Source of the DNA: WRMS01 sp038562165
Lineage (GTDB): Bacteria; Bacillota; Peptococcia; DRI-13; UBA5745
Assembly: GCA_038562165.1 (NCBI GenBank)
Contig: JBCFAO010000005.1
Coordinates: 1 to 64,000 of the forward strand
Direction of reading: 5' to 3'
DNA length: 64,000 bases
Shown one piece after another: positions 40,719 through 49,072 of this stretch. Positions within the stretch are counted from its first letter, which is position 1. The number at the start of each line of letters is the position of its first letter. A model generated the notes under the pieces. The model had not been told where the DNA came from, searched no databases, and saw nothing but the letters and a program-made list of their open reading frames with translations. The position numbers and the translations under genes were made by a program.

Positions 40719-40733
40719 ATTCTCACTCCTTTC

Positions 40734-41603
40734 TCAGACGTGGCCCTGATCAATAGCTTTGCGCAATGCCCGCTTGGTATAAACCCGCACCAGATCCCGG
40801 CGGTATTCTTCGGAGGCCCGGAAGTCCGTAATCGGCTTACACTCTGCGGCGGCGATTTTGCCCGCTTCCTCCAGCAGCTCATCGCTGATCTTTTTGCCAA
40901 TGAGAAACTCTTCGGTTTTCTTCGCCCGCATAGGCACAGGAGCCACTGCTCCCAAGGCTATGCGAGCGTCCTTAACTGTTTCGTTCTCAACCTGAACCGC
41001 TGCCGCAACGCCTACCACCGCTAAAGCTCCCGCTCTGCGCAGAGCAAATTTGAAATAGGTGCTGCCGGTCATGGCCTGATCGGGAATGATGATTTCCGTA
41101 ATAATCTCGCTTTTCTCAAGCAAGCACTTGCTGGGTCCGCAGAACACATCTTCTACAGGCAGCTGGCGCTGGCCATTGGGACCTTCGATAGTTGCAGTGG
41201 CATTAAGAGCCATCAGAATAGGCGGCATATCGGCAGAGGGAACGGCACTGGCCAGGTTGCCGCCTACGGTGCCGCTGTGGCGTATCTGGTTGGCCGCCAT
41301 TGTGTGAGCCGCATTGGATACAGAGAGATATTTCTGCTGTAAAACTTCGGAAAATACTATGTCGTTGATGGTGGAGGCCGCGCCGATGACAACGCCCTTG
41401 CCCTGCACATATTCAATCTTTCTCAGTCCGGGAATTTTCTTGATGGACACCAGGATTTGCGGTGATAGCAGCCCATGCTTCATCTTAGGCAGCAGGTCGG
41501 TGCCGCCGCTGATCGCCTTGGCGCAGTCAATATTTGCCGCCAATAGCTGACAGGCTTCCGCTACGCTGGCAGGTGCATAATAATCAAAATCCGGTAGATA
41601 CAT
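40734..41603 (-). CDS. FAD-binding subunit of the molybdenum hydroxylase
   Basis: Medium subunit of 289 residues with the FAD-type domain of the xanthine dehydrogenase family: AISGGTDLLPKMKHG, GAASTINDI, IRHSGTVGGNLASAVPSAD, then the C-terminal CO-dehydrogenase-like domain. The [4Fe-4S]-binding insertion with four Cys that marks 4-hydroxybenzoyl-CoA reductase beta is not present: after GGNLASAVPSADMPP the chain runs directly on. This argues for hydroxylation rather than low-potential ring reduction. Confidence 0.93.
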   Translation of the reverse strand: MYLPDFDYYAPASVAEACQLLAANIDCAKAISGGTDLLPKMKHGLLSPQILVSIKKIPGLRKIEYVQGKGVVIGAASTINDIVFSEVLQQKYLSVSNAAHTMAANQIRHSGTVGGNLASAVPSADMPPILMALNATATIEGPNGQRQLPVEDVFCGPSKCLLEKSEIITEIIIPDQAMTGSTYFKFALRRAGALAVVGVAAAVQVENETVKDARIALGAVAPVPMRAKKTEEFLIGKKISDELLEEAGKIAAAECKPITDFRASEEYRRDLVRVYTKRALRKAIDQGHV

Positions 41604-41628
41604 GGTTCATCCCCCTTTAATTGTATTT

Positions 41629-43188
41629 TTACTTGGCCTGCATAATCTCTTTGAGCTTGCCCCAGGCAGGCTGGAAGATTTCTTGCGGCATTTCTTTGAG
41701 ATCTTCGGCAATCTTCGGCCTGAATTCCATGGCGGCCAAAATATCCTTTTCCAAGTCGATACCCGGTGCAATTTCAACCAGGGTCATTTCACCGTCGTCC
41801 AAAGTAAAGACAGCCCGCTCGGTAACATAAACCACTTGCCTGCCTGCTTTATAGGCATAAGGCCCGCTGAAGGTAACATGGTCCACTTGATTCACAAATT
41901 TTTTGATATTGCCTTCTTTAACGATATGGAGCCTGCCCTCTTTCACTTCATACTCGGCGCCAACGGTCATGGTGCCCACGAAAACCACCTTTTTGGCGCT
42001 GCTGGAGATATTGATAAAACCGCCGGGGCCCACCACCTTTGGTCCAAACTTGCTGACATTGAGGTTGCCCTCTTTATCTGTTTGAGCCAGGCCCAGAACA
42101 CAGGCGTCCAGGCCGCCACCGTCATAGAAGTCAAACATATAGGGGTGGTCTATTGTGGCTTCGGAATTATAGGTTGCCGGGAAATCCAAACCGCCGGCAG
42201 GCATGCCTCCGAAGTTGCCTAACTCCGTACTCATGGTCAGCATTTCCATGACGCCCTCTTCCGCCGCCACGCTGGCCACACCGTCGGGCATGCCGATGCC
42301 CAAATTCAGAGTGGAGTTGGCCTTCAGCTCCATAGCTGCTCTTCTGGCGATAATCTTCCGCTCATCAAGGGGCAGAGGCGCCACATTGTCTATGGGTACC
42401 TTGCTGTCGCCGCAAAGGGCGGGATTATAAAAGGTCTTCTTGGTCTGCATATGGTTTTCCGGCTGGGCCACCACAACGTAATCCACTAGGACGCCGGGTA
42501 CTTTTACCCGCTTGGGATGGAGGGTAAAGGGCTTAGCCAGGTATTCCACCTGGGCAATCACTATGCCGCCATTATTTTTTGCCGCCGTTGCCAAAGAAAG
42601 GGCCTCCAGAAACAAGGCTTCCCTGTCCATGGTCATATTGCCTCTTTCGTCGGCAGTGGAGCCCCGGATTACCGCCACATCAATAGGAAAGGGCTTGTAA
42701 TACAGGTATTCTTCGCCTTCAAACTCGATTAATTTTACCTTTTCATCCTTTGTTATCTCGGAAACCTTGCCCCCCTGCAACCTGGGATCAACAAAAGTGC
42801 CCAATCCAACCTTTGTAATTACGCCTATTTTTTTACCGGCCATCTGCCGCCATAGATGAGTCAACACCCCCTGGGGCAGCAAGTGGCATTCTACTTTATT
42901 GTCGGCAACCAATTGTCCTAATTTGGGGGCCTCGCCGATATGGCCTGCTATTACCTTTTTGACGAGCCCTTCATAACCAAAATGATTCATACCTCTGGTT
43001 TTGTGGTCGCCGCAGCCGCAGCTATGGGTCATGGTCAGACTTTTGGGCAATCCGCTTTCCAAAAACCTGGCCTCAATAGCTGCCGCCACCTCTTCAGGGA
43101 ATCCGCATAAGCCGGCGGTAGTCCACGCTATTGTAGAGCCGTCCTTGATCAGCTCAGCCGACTGTTTTGCCGAAATAACCTTTGACAT
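41629..43188 (-). CDS. acyl-CoA:acetate CoA-transferase (YdiF/propionate CoA-transferase type)
   Basis: Predicted 519-residue fused alpha-beta family I CoA transferase. N-terminal half: KVISAKQSAELIKDGSTIAW, AGHIGEAPKLGQLVADN, GVLTHLWRQMAG; C-terminal half: NLGIGMPDGVASVAAEEG and TMSTELGNFGGMPAGG, whose E-x-G motif holds the catalytic Glu. Such enzymes move CoA between short-chain or other organic acids. In this operon it could load the imported acid with CoA or recover CoA from a product. GAGGGGAGAGG before the ATG. Confidence 0.88.
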   Translation of the reverse strand: MSKVISAKQSAELIKDGSTIAWTTAGLCGFPEEVAAAIEARFLESGLPKSLTMTHSCGCGDHKTRGMNHFGYEGLVKKVIAGHIGEAPKLGQLVADNKVECHLLPQGVLTHLWRQMAGKKIGVITKVGLGTFVDPRLQGGKVSEITKDEKVKLIEFEGEEYLYYKPFPIDVAVIRGSTADERGNMTMDREALFLEALSLATAAKNNGGIVIAQVEYLAKPFTLHPKRVKVPGVLVDYVVVAQPENHMQTKKTFYNPALCGDSKVPIDNVAPLPLDERKIIARRAAMELKANSTLNLGIGMPDGVASVAAEEGVMEMLTMSTELGNFGGMPAGGLDFPATYNSEATIDHPYMFDFYDGGGLDACVLGLAQTDKEGNLNVSKFGPKVVGPGGFINISSSAKKVVFVGTMTVGAEYEVKEGRLHIVKEGNIKKFVNQVDHVTFSGPYAYKAGRQVVYVTERAVFTLDDGEMTLVEIAPGIDLEKDILAAMEFRPKIAEDLKEMPQEIFQPAWGKLKEIMQAK

Positions 43189-43239
43189 ATCCTCTCTCCC
43201 CTCAACTCTTATTCAATGCCTCAACCTGCTTTGATAGAC

Positions 43240-44595
43240 TTAGCTTTTCCTAAGGTCACGAAAGCGCTTGGCTTTCAGGTCAAATACCGGCAGAGTGCCC
43301 GGCGCCACTATCTCCACATCCATATTGATCATAAAAGCGCCCCGCAGTTCCTCCGCCACTTGCCTGCGGATACTGTCCCAGCAGCCGGGATCCACATCTT
43401 TATCGGGCTCCAGCCGCACTACGATTTTATCCTTTTCTCCATCCCGCAAAGCCATATACTCATAATTATCGGAACAGCAGTCCAGTCCCCGCAGCACGTT
43501 TTCAATTCCCGTTACGGAAACACATACCCCTTTTACTTTGATAATATCGCCTACCCGTCCCGTATAACCTTTTAGCCGGCTCAAGGTTCTGCCGCAGGCA
43601 CATTTGCTTTCCGAGTCGATACCGGCAACAATATCGCCGGTTTCAAATCTGATCACGGGATGGGTTTTCTGCATCAAATCGGTGACCACCAATTTCCCCG
43701 GTTCCCCGGGGGGAACAGCTTCCTCCGTCTCCGGGTCAAGGACTTCAAAATACAACAAATCTTCGTTTAAATGGGCCGTGCCTTCTTCACAGGTCCAGGA
43801 AATGTAGTTGGTCTCCTGAGTGCCGGAAAAATCAAATACTTTGCAGCCCCAGGCCTTCTCCAGCCGTACTCCTGTATTGCTCACCGAAGCCGAACCGCAT
43901 TCGCCGGTAGTCAGCACCAGCCTGATCCCCAGACTGCCGGGATCAATACCGTTTTCTGCAGCCACAGCCGCCAAGTGCAGAAGATAGGTGGGCGTTCCCA
44001 TTAACACCGTTACCTTGAACTTCTTGATCATGCGCAAGCGCAGCATGCTGTCCCAGGCCCCGCCGGGAACCACTAAAGAGCCGATAAAATGTTCGCAGGC
44101 GTCATAAACCCCATGCAGGCCCACGAAGGGTAAAAAGCCAAAGGCCGCATGAACCACATCTTCTTTCCGGACCCCCGCCGCCCACAGGCCCCGGACCCCG
44201 CCTTCACAGAAAACGCCAAAGTAGTCCTCCTTCGTAAAGGGGATCAGCACCGGCTCACCGGTGGTCCCCGAGGTCATGGCAATTCTGGAAATCGATCCGC
44301 TGCCGGGAACCTGCATCATGCCATAGGGCGGCTCTTTTTCCTGACTTATACGGATCTCTTCCTTTTTTAAAATAGGGATGTGTCTGATGTCCTCCATGGT
44401 TTTTAACCGTTTCGGCAAGAAGCCGGCTTTTTGCCATTTTTGGCGGTAAAACCCGCTTTTCTCCCATAGGTAGCCTACCTGCTCCACTAGCCTGCCGAAT
44501 TGCAGCTTTTGCAGCTCTTCCCTGGGCATCAACTCCGCCACAGACCAATATTTGCAATGGATATTCGTTGTTTCTTTAATCTTGGGCATCCTCAT
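43240..44595 (-). CDS. phenylacetate-CoA ligase-like adenylate-forming enzyme
   Basis: Predicted 451-residue acyl-CoA ligase of the PaaK family. ATP-binding motifs: AMTSGTTGEPVLIPFT (P-loop-like), FSGTQETNYISW (A5-like), RFETGDIV and RVGDIIKVKGV. A cysteine-rich stretch (CACGRTLSR) occurs before the C-terminal domain, as in PaaK. The family activates phenylacetate, benzoate or related aryl and heteroaryl acids. Together with the transporter upstream and the molybdenum hydroxylase downstream this suggests activation of an aromatic acid; the substrate is not deducible. Confidence 0.86.
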   Translation of the reverse strand: MRMPKIKETTNIHCKYWSVAELMPREELQKLQFGRLVEQVGYLWEKSGFYRQKWQKAGFLPKRLKTMEDIRHIPILKKEEIRISQEKEPPYGMMQVPGSGSISRIAMTSGTTGEPVLIPFTKEDYFGVFCEGGVRGLWAAGVRKEDVVHAAFGFLPFVGLHGVYDACEHFIGSLVVPGGAWDSMLRLRMIKKFKVTVLMGTPTYLLHLAAVAAENGIDPGSLGIRLVLTTGECGSASVSNTGVRLEKAWGCKVFDFSGTQETNYISWTCEEGTAHLNEDLLYFEVLDPETEEAVPPGEPGKLVVTDLMQKTHPVIRFETGDIVAGIDSESKCACGRTLSRLKGYTGRVGDIIKVKGVCVSVTGIENVLRGLDCCSDNYEYMALRDGEKDKIVVRLEPDKDVDPGCWDSIRRQVAEELRGAFMINMDVEIVAPGTLPVFDLKAKRFRDLRKS

Positions 44596-44635
44596 TTTTA
44601 CGCCTCACAGGTTTTTTCACCAATAGTTTGGTGGA

Positions 44636-46066
44636 TTAAAACAATCCTAAGGGACGGGCCAGCACCATCATGGCCAAGGTCATGACAACGGTCCACAACA
44701 CACAGACAGGCACACCGGCTTTGAAATAGTCCCCCATTTTATAATGGCCTGACGAATAGGTAATCAGGGGAACGGGATCAAGGGGCAGCAAGAAGGCCGC
44801 CGATACGGTGAAGCCCATGGGAATAACCAGAAAAGCCGGATTCATTCCCAAACTGGTGGCGAAGGCCGCCAGGGTGGGCACCATAACCGATACGATAGCC
44901 GGATTAACAGGCACCAGCAAATGGATCAATATAGTGAATATTACGACAAAAAGTATTACGGTTAGGGAAGAGGCTCCTTGAATGCCGCTTAAAGCCGTTG
45001 TGGCTACCCAAGTGGCGGCTCCAGAGTTCCACAGGGTGGTGCCTAAAGAGCTGGAAGCGCCGATCAGCAGTATGGTATCCCAGCCAACCCTGTTTTTGGC
45101 AGTATCCCAGGTCAGCAGATTGATGCCGGGGACAAAGAAAAGGGCTGCCCCAAGGGTGGCGGATATAGGCAGGGGAATTTTATGGATGGTTTCGGTAAAC
45201 CAGGTGATCAGCATAAGAACCATAATAGCCATAAATTTTATTTCATTTTTTGATACGGGCCCCAATTCCTTGTATTCCTTATGCACATCCTCCATGCCCA
45301 CCAGTTTATCCATCTCGGGAGGGAACACCATGGTGATGAGCTTCCAGGCCAGGGGCGTTGTCAGAATAACCACGGGAATGCCTACAGAAGACCATTGGAC
45401 AAAGCCTATATCGATCTCGGAGGTGGATTTGAGCAGAGATAAAGTCAATACATTTAATGAAGAGCCTGCCGGCGTGGCTACGCCGCCGATTAACGAGGCG
45501 AAGGGAATGCCGATCATCAGCGTTTTCGCAAAATTGCTGGAGCCCAGCTTGCAATTATTTTTGTCCAGAAGAGCTAGGCCGATGGGAGCGAAGGCCGCTG
45601 CCGCCGGCACATCGGAAATACAAGTGGATAGCACTGCCGTTGCCGCCATAAGATAAAAGGCCGCTTTTTTAGGATTACCTTCCGACATCATGGTTATTTT
45701 CATCGATATCCGCTTACTCAAACCGCTGGCCGATAAAGCGGCAGCCAGGAAAAAGGAGGATAAAACAAAGAGAACCGTGGGAGTAGCAAAGTTCTGAACC
45801 GCCGGCCCCATTTTCTCCGTACCGATGATATGCTGTAAAAACAATAGCACAAGGGATGAAACCGCAATGGGTAAAATCTCGACTACCCAGGCAATAACAG
45901 CCACCACCATAAGGGCAATGGACTTCTGGCCGATGGGAGTCAGCCCTTCAGGCGTAGGCAATGCGGTTATGGCAAAATAGATAAGAAACGTAGCTATCAA
46001 CCAAATACCTTTTTTCAATACCGGGGACATCATCGATTTCTCTTTAGATTCAGCTTTTAAATTCAT
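44636..46066 (-). CDS. SLC13/DASS family anion transporter
   Basis: Predicted 476-residue polytopic transporter with about 12 membrane segments, of the divalent anion:sodium symporter (CitT/SdcS-like) family. Seen: GLTPIGQKSIALMVVAVIAWV, LIGGVATPAGSSLN (first substrate/sodium loop) and NPAIVSVMVPTLAAFATSLG near the second loop, LGTTLWNSG. Imports an organic acid, probably the operon substrate. The ATG at 46066 is preceded by GGAGG at eight bases; the in-frame TTG at 46081 lies in this site. Confidence 0.86.
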   Translation of the reverse strand: MNLKAESKEKSMMSPVLKKGIWLIATFLIYFAITALPTPEGLTPIGQKSIALMVVAVIAWVVEILPIAVSSLVLLFLQHIIGTEKMGPAVQNFATPTVLFVLSSFFLAAALSASGLSKRISMKITMMSEGNPKKAAFYLMAATAVLSTCISDVPAAAAFAPIGLALLDKNNCKLGSSNFAKTLMIGIPFASLIGGVATPAGSSLNVLTLSLLKSTSEIDIGFVQWSSVGIPVVILTTPLAWKLITMVFPPEMDKLVGMEDVHKEYKELGPVSKNEIKFMAIMVLMLITWFTETIHKIPLPISATLGAALFFVPGINLLTWDTAKNRVGWDTILLIGASSSLGTTLWNSGAATWVATTALSGIQGASSLTVILFVVIFTILIHLLVPVNPAIVSVMVPTLAAFATSLGMNPAFLVIPMGFTVSAAFLLPLDPVPLITYSSGHYKMGDYFKAGVPVCVLWTVVMTLAMMVLARPLGLF

Positions 46067-46353
46067 AGGCTTTTCCTCCAAGTTTTTTTATCCGACGGAA
46101 TAAGGCAAAATGGAACGCTACCTTCAACTCACCTCCTTATTTTTTCATAACGGCCAAGATTTAATCTTGCTTCGTTATTAATTGTGAATTTTGTAACTAA
46201 TTCGATTAAAAAAAATAGCCGCACTTTACTTTTACTTTGTTTGTAATAACAATAACATGGGAAAATCCATAAGTGAAATATACATTTGCGATAGGATTAA
46301 TAGGCGATTCGAATAAAAAAGTTTCACTGCCGCCGCTGACTTTTAAAAATACA

Positions 46354-46400
46354 AAAGCGCTCAAAACCTTAATTTTATAAGGGTTACTGAGCGCTTTTTT
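46354..46400. terminator. bidirectional terminator-like hairpin
   Basis: AAGCGCTCA...TGAGCGCTT forms a nine-base stem with a TTTTTTC run on the plus side and TTTTGTATTTTT on the minus side. It lies 200 bases after the dipeptidase gene and before the transporter operon (minus strand). The remainder of 46067-46353 is A/T-rich promoter-like DNA with no gene I can support. Confidence 0.55.
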
Positions 46401-46478
46401 CGCAACTGTGCGGCAGCACCTTCGTTTTCTTTTCGTCCGCACCCCAAACGGTAGTGACGGTAGTACCCCCAAGGCAGG

Positions 46479-46573
46479 GGCGAAGTGTGCAAAAATTCAG
46501 GTTGTGCACGGTCACTTAGCTCGAAAGCCTGATAAATCAGTGCACAACTTCGTTTTTTGTGCAGTTAGCCCGG
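46479..46573. repeat. dispersed intergenic repeat, locus D (short form)
   Basis: One direct unit (46479-46509: GGCGAAGTGTGCAAAAATTC, ending GTTGTGCAC) and one inverted unit (46540-46573: GTGCACAACTTCGTTTTTTG, ending GCAGTTAGCCCGG), about 30 bases apart. A minimal version of the loci A-C, with GTGCAC palindromes at the inner ends. Confidence 0.65.
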
Positions 46574-46598
46574 ACTTTGCCGGAAATCAGGAAAGAAC

Positions 46599-47525
46599 TT
46601 ATTCTGCATCAAGGGTTTTCAGGGGTATAGTCAAGAAGTCCCTGTCCGTAGCGGGATAAGATTTAGCGTCCTTGTCGTCGTAATGCCACCACTCACTCTT
46701 TATGGTAGTGAAACCGCATTCAACCATGACTTTCGTTAAATAATCCATATTATCTTTGGCGGCCTGGCTGCGGGGCGGCTGGCCGGGGCCGGGATTGTAG
46801 GCCCGGTGAGCAGTGGCGTCAAACGTATCGATGGCCGAAGGCATTTCCAGAGGATTTCCCTCACTATCCAGCAACGTCACATCCACTGCCGCTCCCCGGT
46901 TGTGATTGGAAGGGCTGCGGTGGGGATTAGCTAAATAGGCGCTATTGCCTATCAGTTCAAACATTTTCAACTGCACGGAAAAAGGCCGGTAAGCATCGGT
47001 AATCAATAGCTGATAGCCGCCGGCGGCCAAAATTGCCTGGGCTTTTTTTAATTTCTCCGCCGTACCCTTCTGCAGGAGACATAAATCCAGGGGATAGAGA
47101 ACCTGCCCTGTAAAATTATCTTCGGTGGCATAGAGCATGTTTACCTGAATACCCGGAATCACCAGCCGCACATCCACCAATTCATCCTGATAGGTCTTGC
47201 CGCCCTCAATAAAGGCAACAGGCTGGGGAAAGGCATAGAGCAGGGGAGGCTCCGGCGGAACATCTTCTTTTGCACCTTGCTCTTCTTGATCCTCTGCATT
47301 TTCCTGCTCTGCCATTTTCTGATCCTCATCAGAATTTGCATCAAGGCCTTCCTCCGTTTGCCCTTTTGCCTGCTCCAGGCTGCCGAACAGGAGTACCTTT
47401 ACCTGGCCGCTATAGACCAGGGTGGCCAACACCACCATACCAAGCAGTACAATGAGGATCAAGCCTGGCCGGATTTTTCGCTTGCGGCGGGGCCTTTCCT
47501 TTATATAATAAGCGGCAGGTTTCAT
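46599..47525 (-). CDS. membrane-anchored D-Ala-D-Ala dipeptidase (VanX/DdpX type)
   Basis: Predicted 308-residue M15D peptidase. Residues about 20-45 are a membrane anchor after a Lys/Arg-rich start, followed by a Glu/Asp/Gln-rich linker to about 95. The catalytic domain has SNHNRGAAVDVTLLD (S-x-H-x-x-G-x-A-x-D zinc ligands) and EWWHYDD (E-x-W-H), with YRPFSVQ and MLYATEDNFTG typical of VanX/DdpX. It probably hydrolyses D-Ala-D-Ala or peptidoglycan dipeptides outside the membrane. There are no other van genes in the window, so a resistance role is not indicated. Confidence 0.87.
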   Translation of the reverse strand: MKPAAYYIKERPRRKRKIRPGLILIVLLGMVVLATLVYSGQVKVLLFGSLEQAKGQTEEGLDANSDEDQKMAEQENAEDQEEQGAKEDVPPEPPLLYAFPQPVAFIEGGKTYQDELVDVRLVIPGIQVNMLYATEDNFTGQVLYPLDLCLLQKGTAEKLKKAQAILAAGGYQLLITDAYRPFSVQLKMFELIGNSAYLANPHRSPSNHNRGAAVDVTLLDSEGNPLEMPSAIDTFDATAHRAYNPGPGQPPRSQAAKDNMDYLTKVMVECGFTTIKSEWWHYDDKDAKSYPATDRDFLTIPLKTLDAE

Positions 47526-47664
47526 TTTTCAATACCCCTCGTCCTTTTCTTCTTCACTTGCTATTTTAGCGTAGCACTTTCCCCCTGTAAAGAATAAGAT
47601 AGGATACCGGCATGGATGGTACCTCTATCCCGGATAAACAAAAAAAGAAAGGACGCATGTCTAA

Positions 47665-48381
47665 ATGAAAGCCTTGAACGCATATGTGGAAACCTTCGGG
47701 ACCATATTTGCCAACGGCCGTCCCGGACGCCCCGGGAAATACCCCATCGACTGCACCCCCGTAAGAACCTGCAGGCCAGCTCCCTGCAACCTTCCCAGGC
47801 CCGTCTTAGGGGTCTCCACCTGTGGTGAGGGTAACCGTGTTTACGGTCACTCCAACTTCACCAATTTCCCCAGTAATTGTGGCGGCGGCTGCGGCTCCTA
47901 CGGCTGCGGCAGGTCTTCGTGCAGCGGCTGCGGCCGCTGCCGCCGCTCCTGCCGGTCATGCCGGGGTTGCGGCTCCTCCCACTGCTCTTGCAGGTCTTTC
48001 CCCCTTTGCGGCACGTCCTGTGGCACCTCCTGCGGCACGTCCTGCTGCCCCCGGCCACTGCCGACCTGTGGCCCCTGCTTTGATGGCGTCACCCAAATTT
48101 ACTGCAACCATAGAGGTTGCCGTACCGTAGGCTATTCCTCTTTTTCCGCAGGTTGCTGCAATCCTTGCTCCTCCTGCGATTGGCGCCATTCCTGCTGTCA
48201 GCCTTTCTGCTCCCCCTCTTGCTCCCTGCCCTGTCAGCCCCTGTGCCTGCCTGCCTGCACTCCCCGCCGCACCGTGGTGTACCGGCCTTTGCCCGCTCCC
48301 ATGGCAGCCTACGGCGAAAGTTCCCCGCAGGATTGGAACCAGTGGGACTACGACGAAGTGCAAGGTGAAGTGATCGAGTAA
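47665..48381 (+). CDS. cysteine- and glycine-rich protein, possibly spore surface
   Basis: Predicted 238-residue protein with about 35 Cys (15%), mostly as C-x2-C, CC, GTSC repeats and CGxC. N-terminal 50 residues are less biased; the final 40 (YRPLPAPMAAYGESSPQDW...) are Cys-free and acidic. No signal peptide or membrane segment is seen. I do not recognise a family. Cys-rich low-complexity proteins of this kind are found in spore coats or exosporium and in metal-binding proteins; spoIVA lies 2 kb away, which makes a spore role plausible but unproven. AAAGGA lies 11 bases before the ATG. Frames on both strands are open because of the GC-rich codons, and they are shadows. Confidence 0.7.
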   Translation: MKALNAYVETFGTIFANGRPGRPGKYPIDCTPVRTCRPAPCNLPRPVLGVSTCGEGNRVYGHSNFTNFPSNCGGGCGSYGCGRSSCSGCGRCRRSCRSCRGCGSSHCSCRSFPLCGTSCGTSCGTSCCPRPLPTCGPCFDGVTQIYCNHRGCRTVGYSSFSAGCCNPCSSCDWRHSCCQPFCSPSCSLPCQPLCLPACTPRRTVVYRPLPAPMAAYGESSPQDWNQWDYDEVQGEVIE

Positions 48382-48441
48382 AGGCAAAGGTATTGCCCTT
48401 ACCTATCACTGAGCGGTGGTGTAGCGACATGACAACAATTC

Positions 48442-48485
48442 GGCCGTCCCCCAGGCTTACAAACCTGAAGGGAGACGGCCTTTTT
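48442..48485 (+). terminator. rho-independent terminator after the Cys-rich gene
   Basis: GGCCGTCCCCCAGG...CCTGAAGGGAGACGGCC forms a long hairpin followed by TTTTTG on the plus strand. Confidence 0.88.
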
Positions 48486-48517
48486 GTGTTCTCAGCCTTT
48501 TTCGCCTTTTTTATTCG

Positions 48518-48546
48518 TTGACAGAATAATAGTTTGATATTAAAAT
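48518..48546 (+). promoter_or_regulatory. sigma-A promoter of the MarR-DegV operon
   Basis: TTGACA (48518-48523), 17 bases, TAAAAT (48541-48546). AGTTTGATATTAAAAT overlaps the -10 box and resembles the AGTTTGAxxxTCAAACT-type boxes of FabT-like regulators, with a weak right half. Confidence 0.75.
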
Positions 48547-48589
48547 ATTTTATAGTTAAAAGTAATTGGGTGTCCAGAAAGGTTTGGCG

Positions 48590-49063
48590 ATGAATACGCA
48601 GCACAAGGCTGAACTAAATCATTTTTTCGTTACGGTTTTCAACAATATCCTGATATGGGAGGAGCAGACCTTAGCTTCTTGCGGGGCGCCGGGCCTCAGC
48701 GTGAAAGAGTTTCATGTGCTGGAAGCCATTGACCGTTTGCAGGCAAAAAGCAAAAACACCATGACCAACGTGGCCAGGGCTTTATCCATCAGTGTGGGAG
48801 CTTTGACTACCGCCATCAACGTACTGGTCAGAAAAGGCTACGTCAGCCGGCAGCAAAGCCAGGAGGACAGGCGGATCATCAATATTTTTCTGACGGACAA
48901 GGGCCTGGCAGCCAATGAGCTGCACCACAAGTTTCATGAAGAAATGATTGAGGAGGTGGTCTCCGATCTGGAGGGCCCCCAACTGGATATGCTGATTTTA
49001 TCCCTCAAGCATCTGAGCCGTTTTTTTATGAACAAAATGACAACAAAAACAGAAAACGAATAG
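48590..49063 (+). CDS. MarR family regulator (FabT-like)
   Basis: Predicted 157-residue MarR-type winged-helix regulator: VFNNILIWEEQTLA, LSVKEFHVLEAIDRL, MTNVARALSISVGALTTAINVLVRKGYVSRQQSQEDRRII (helix-turn-helix and wing, with D-R-R-I-I). The N-terminal part resembles FabT of streptococci/clostridia, which controls fatty acid synthesis genes. ATG at 48590 has AGAAAGG seven bases ahead; an upstream in-frame start (48566) is rejected. It overlaps its own promoter region and precedes a DegV fatty-acid-binding gene after nine bases, which supports a lipid role. Confidence 0.85.
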   Translation: MNTQHKAELNHFFVTVFNNILIWEEQTLASCGAPGLSVKEFHVLEAIDRLQAKSKNTMTNVARALSISVGALTTAINVLVRKGYVSRQQSQEDRRIINIFLTDKGLAANELHHKFHEEMIEEVVSDLEGPQLDMLILSLKHLSRFFMNKMTTKTENE

Positions 49064-49072
49064 GAGCGTATC

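Noticed and set aside
37846..41603. Assignment as 4-hydroxybenzoyl-CoA reductase (HcrABC)
   Set aside because: The large subunit is similar in type, but the FAD subunit has no [4Fe-4S] insertion, so the reductive reaction is not supported.
46206..46472. 88-residue ORF upstream of the transporter operon
   Set aside because: Crosses a terminator-like hairpin, has no ribosome site and no recognisable features.
46599..47525. Vancomycin resistance gene vanX
   Set aside because: No vanH, vanA or vanRS genes near by, and the protein is membrane anchored; a wall-turnover role is more likely.
47822..48387. Several open frames on both strands over the Cys-rich gene
   Set aside because: They are produced by the biased GC-rich codons; only the +1 frame from 47665 has a ribosome site and a terminator after its stop.
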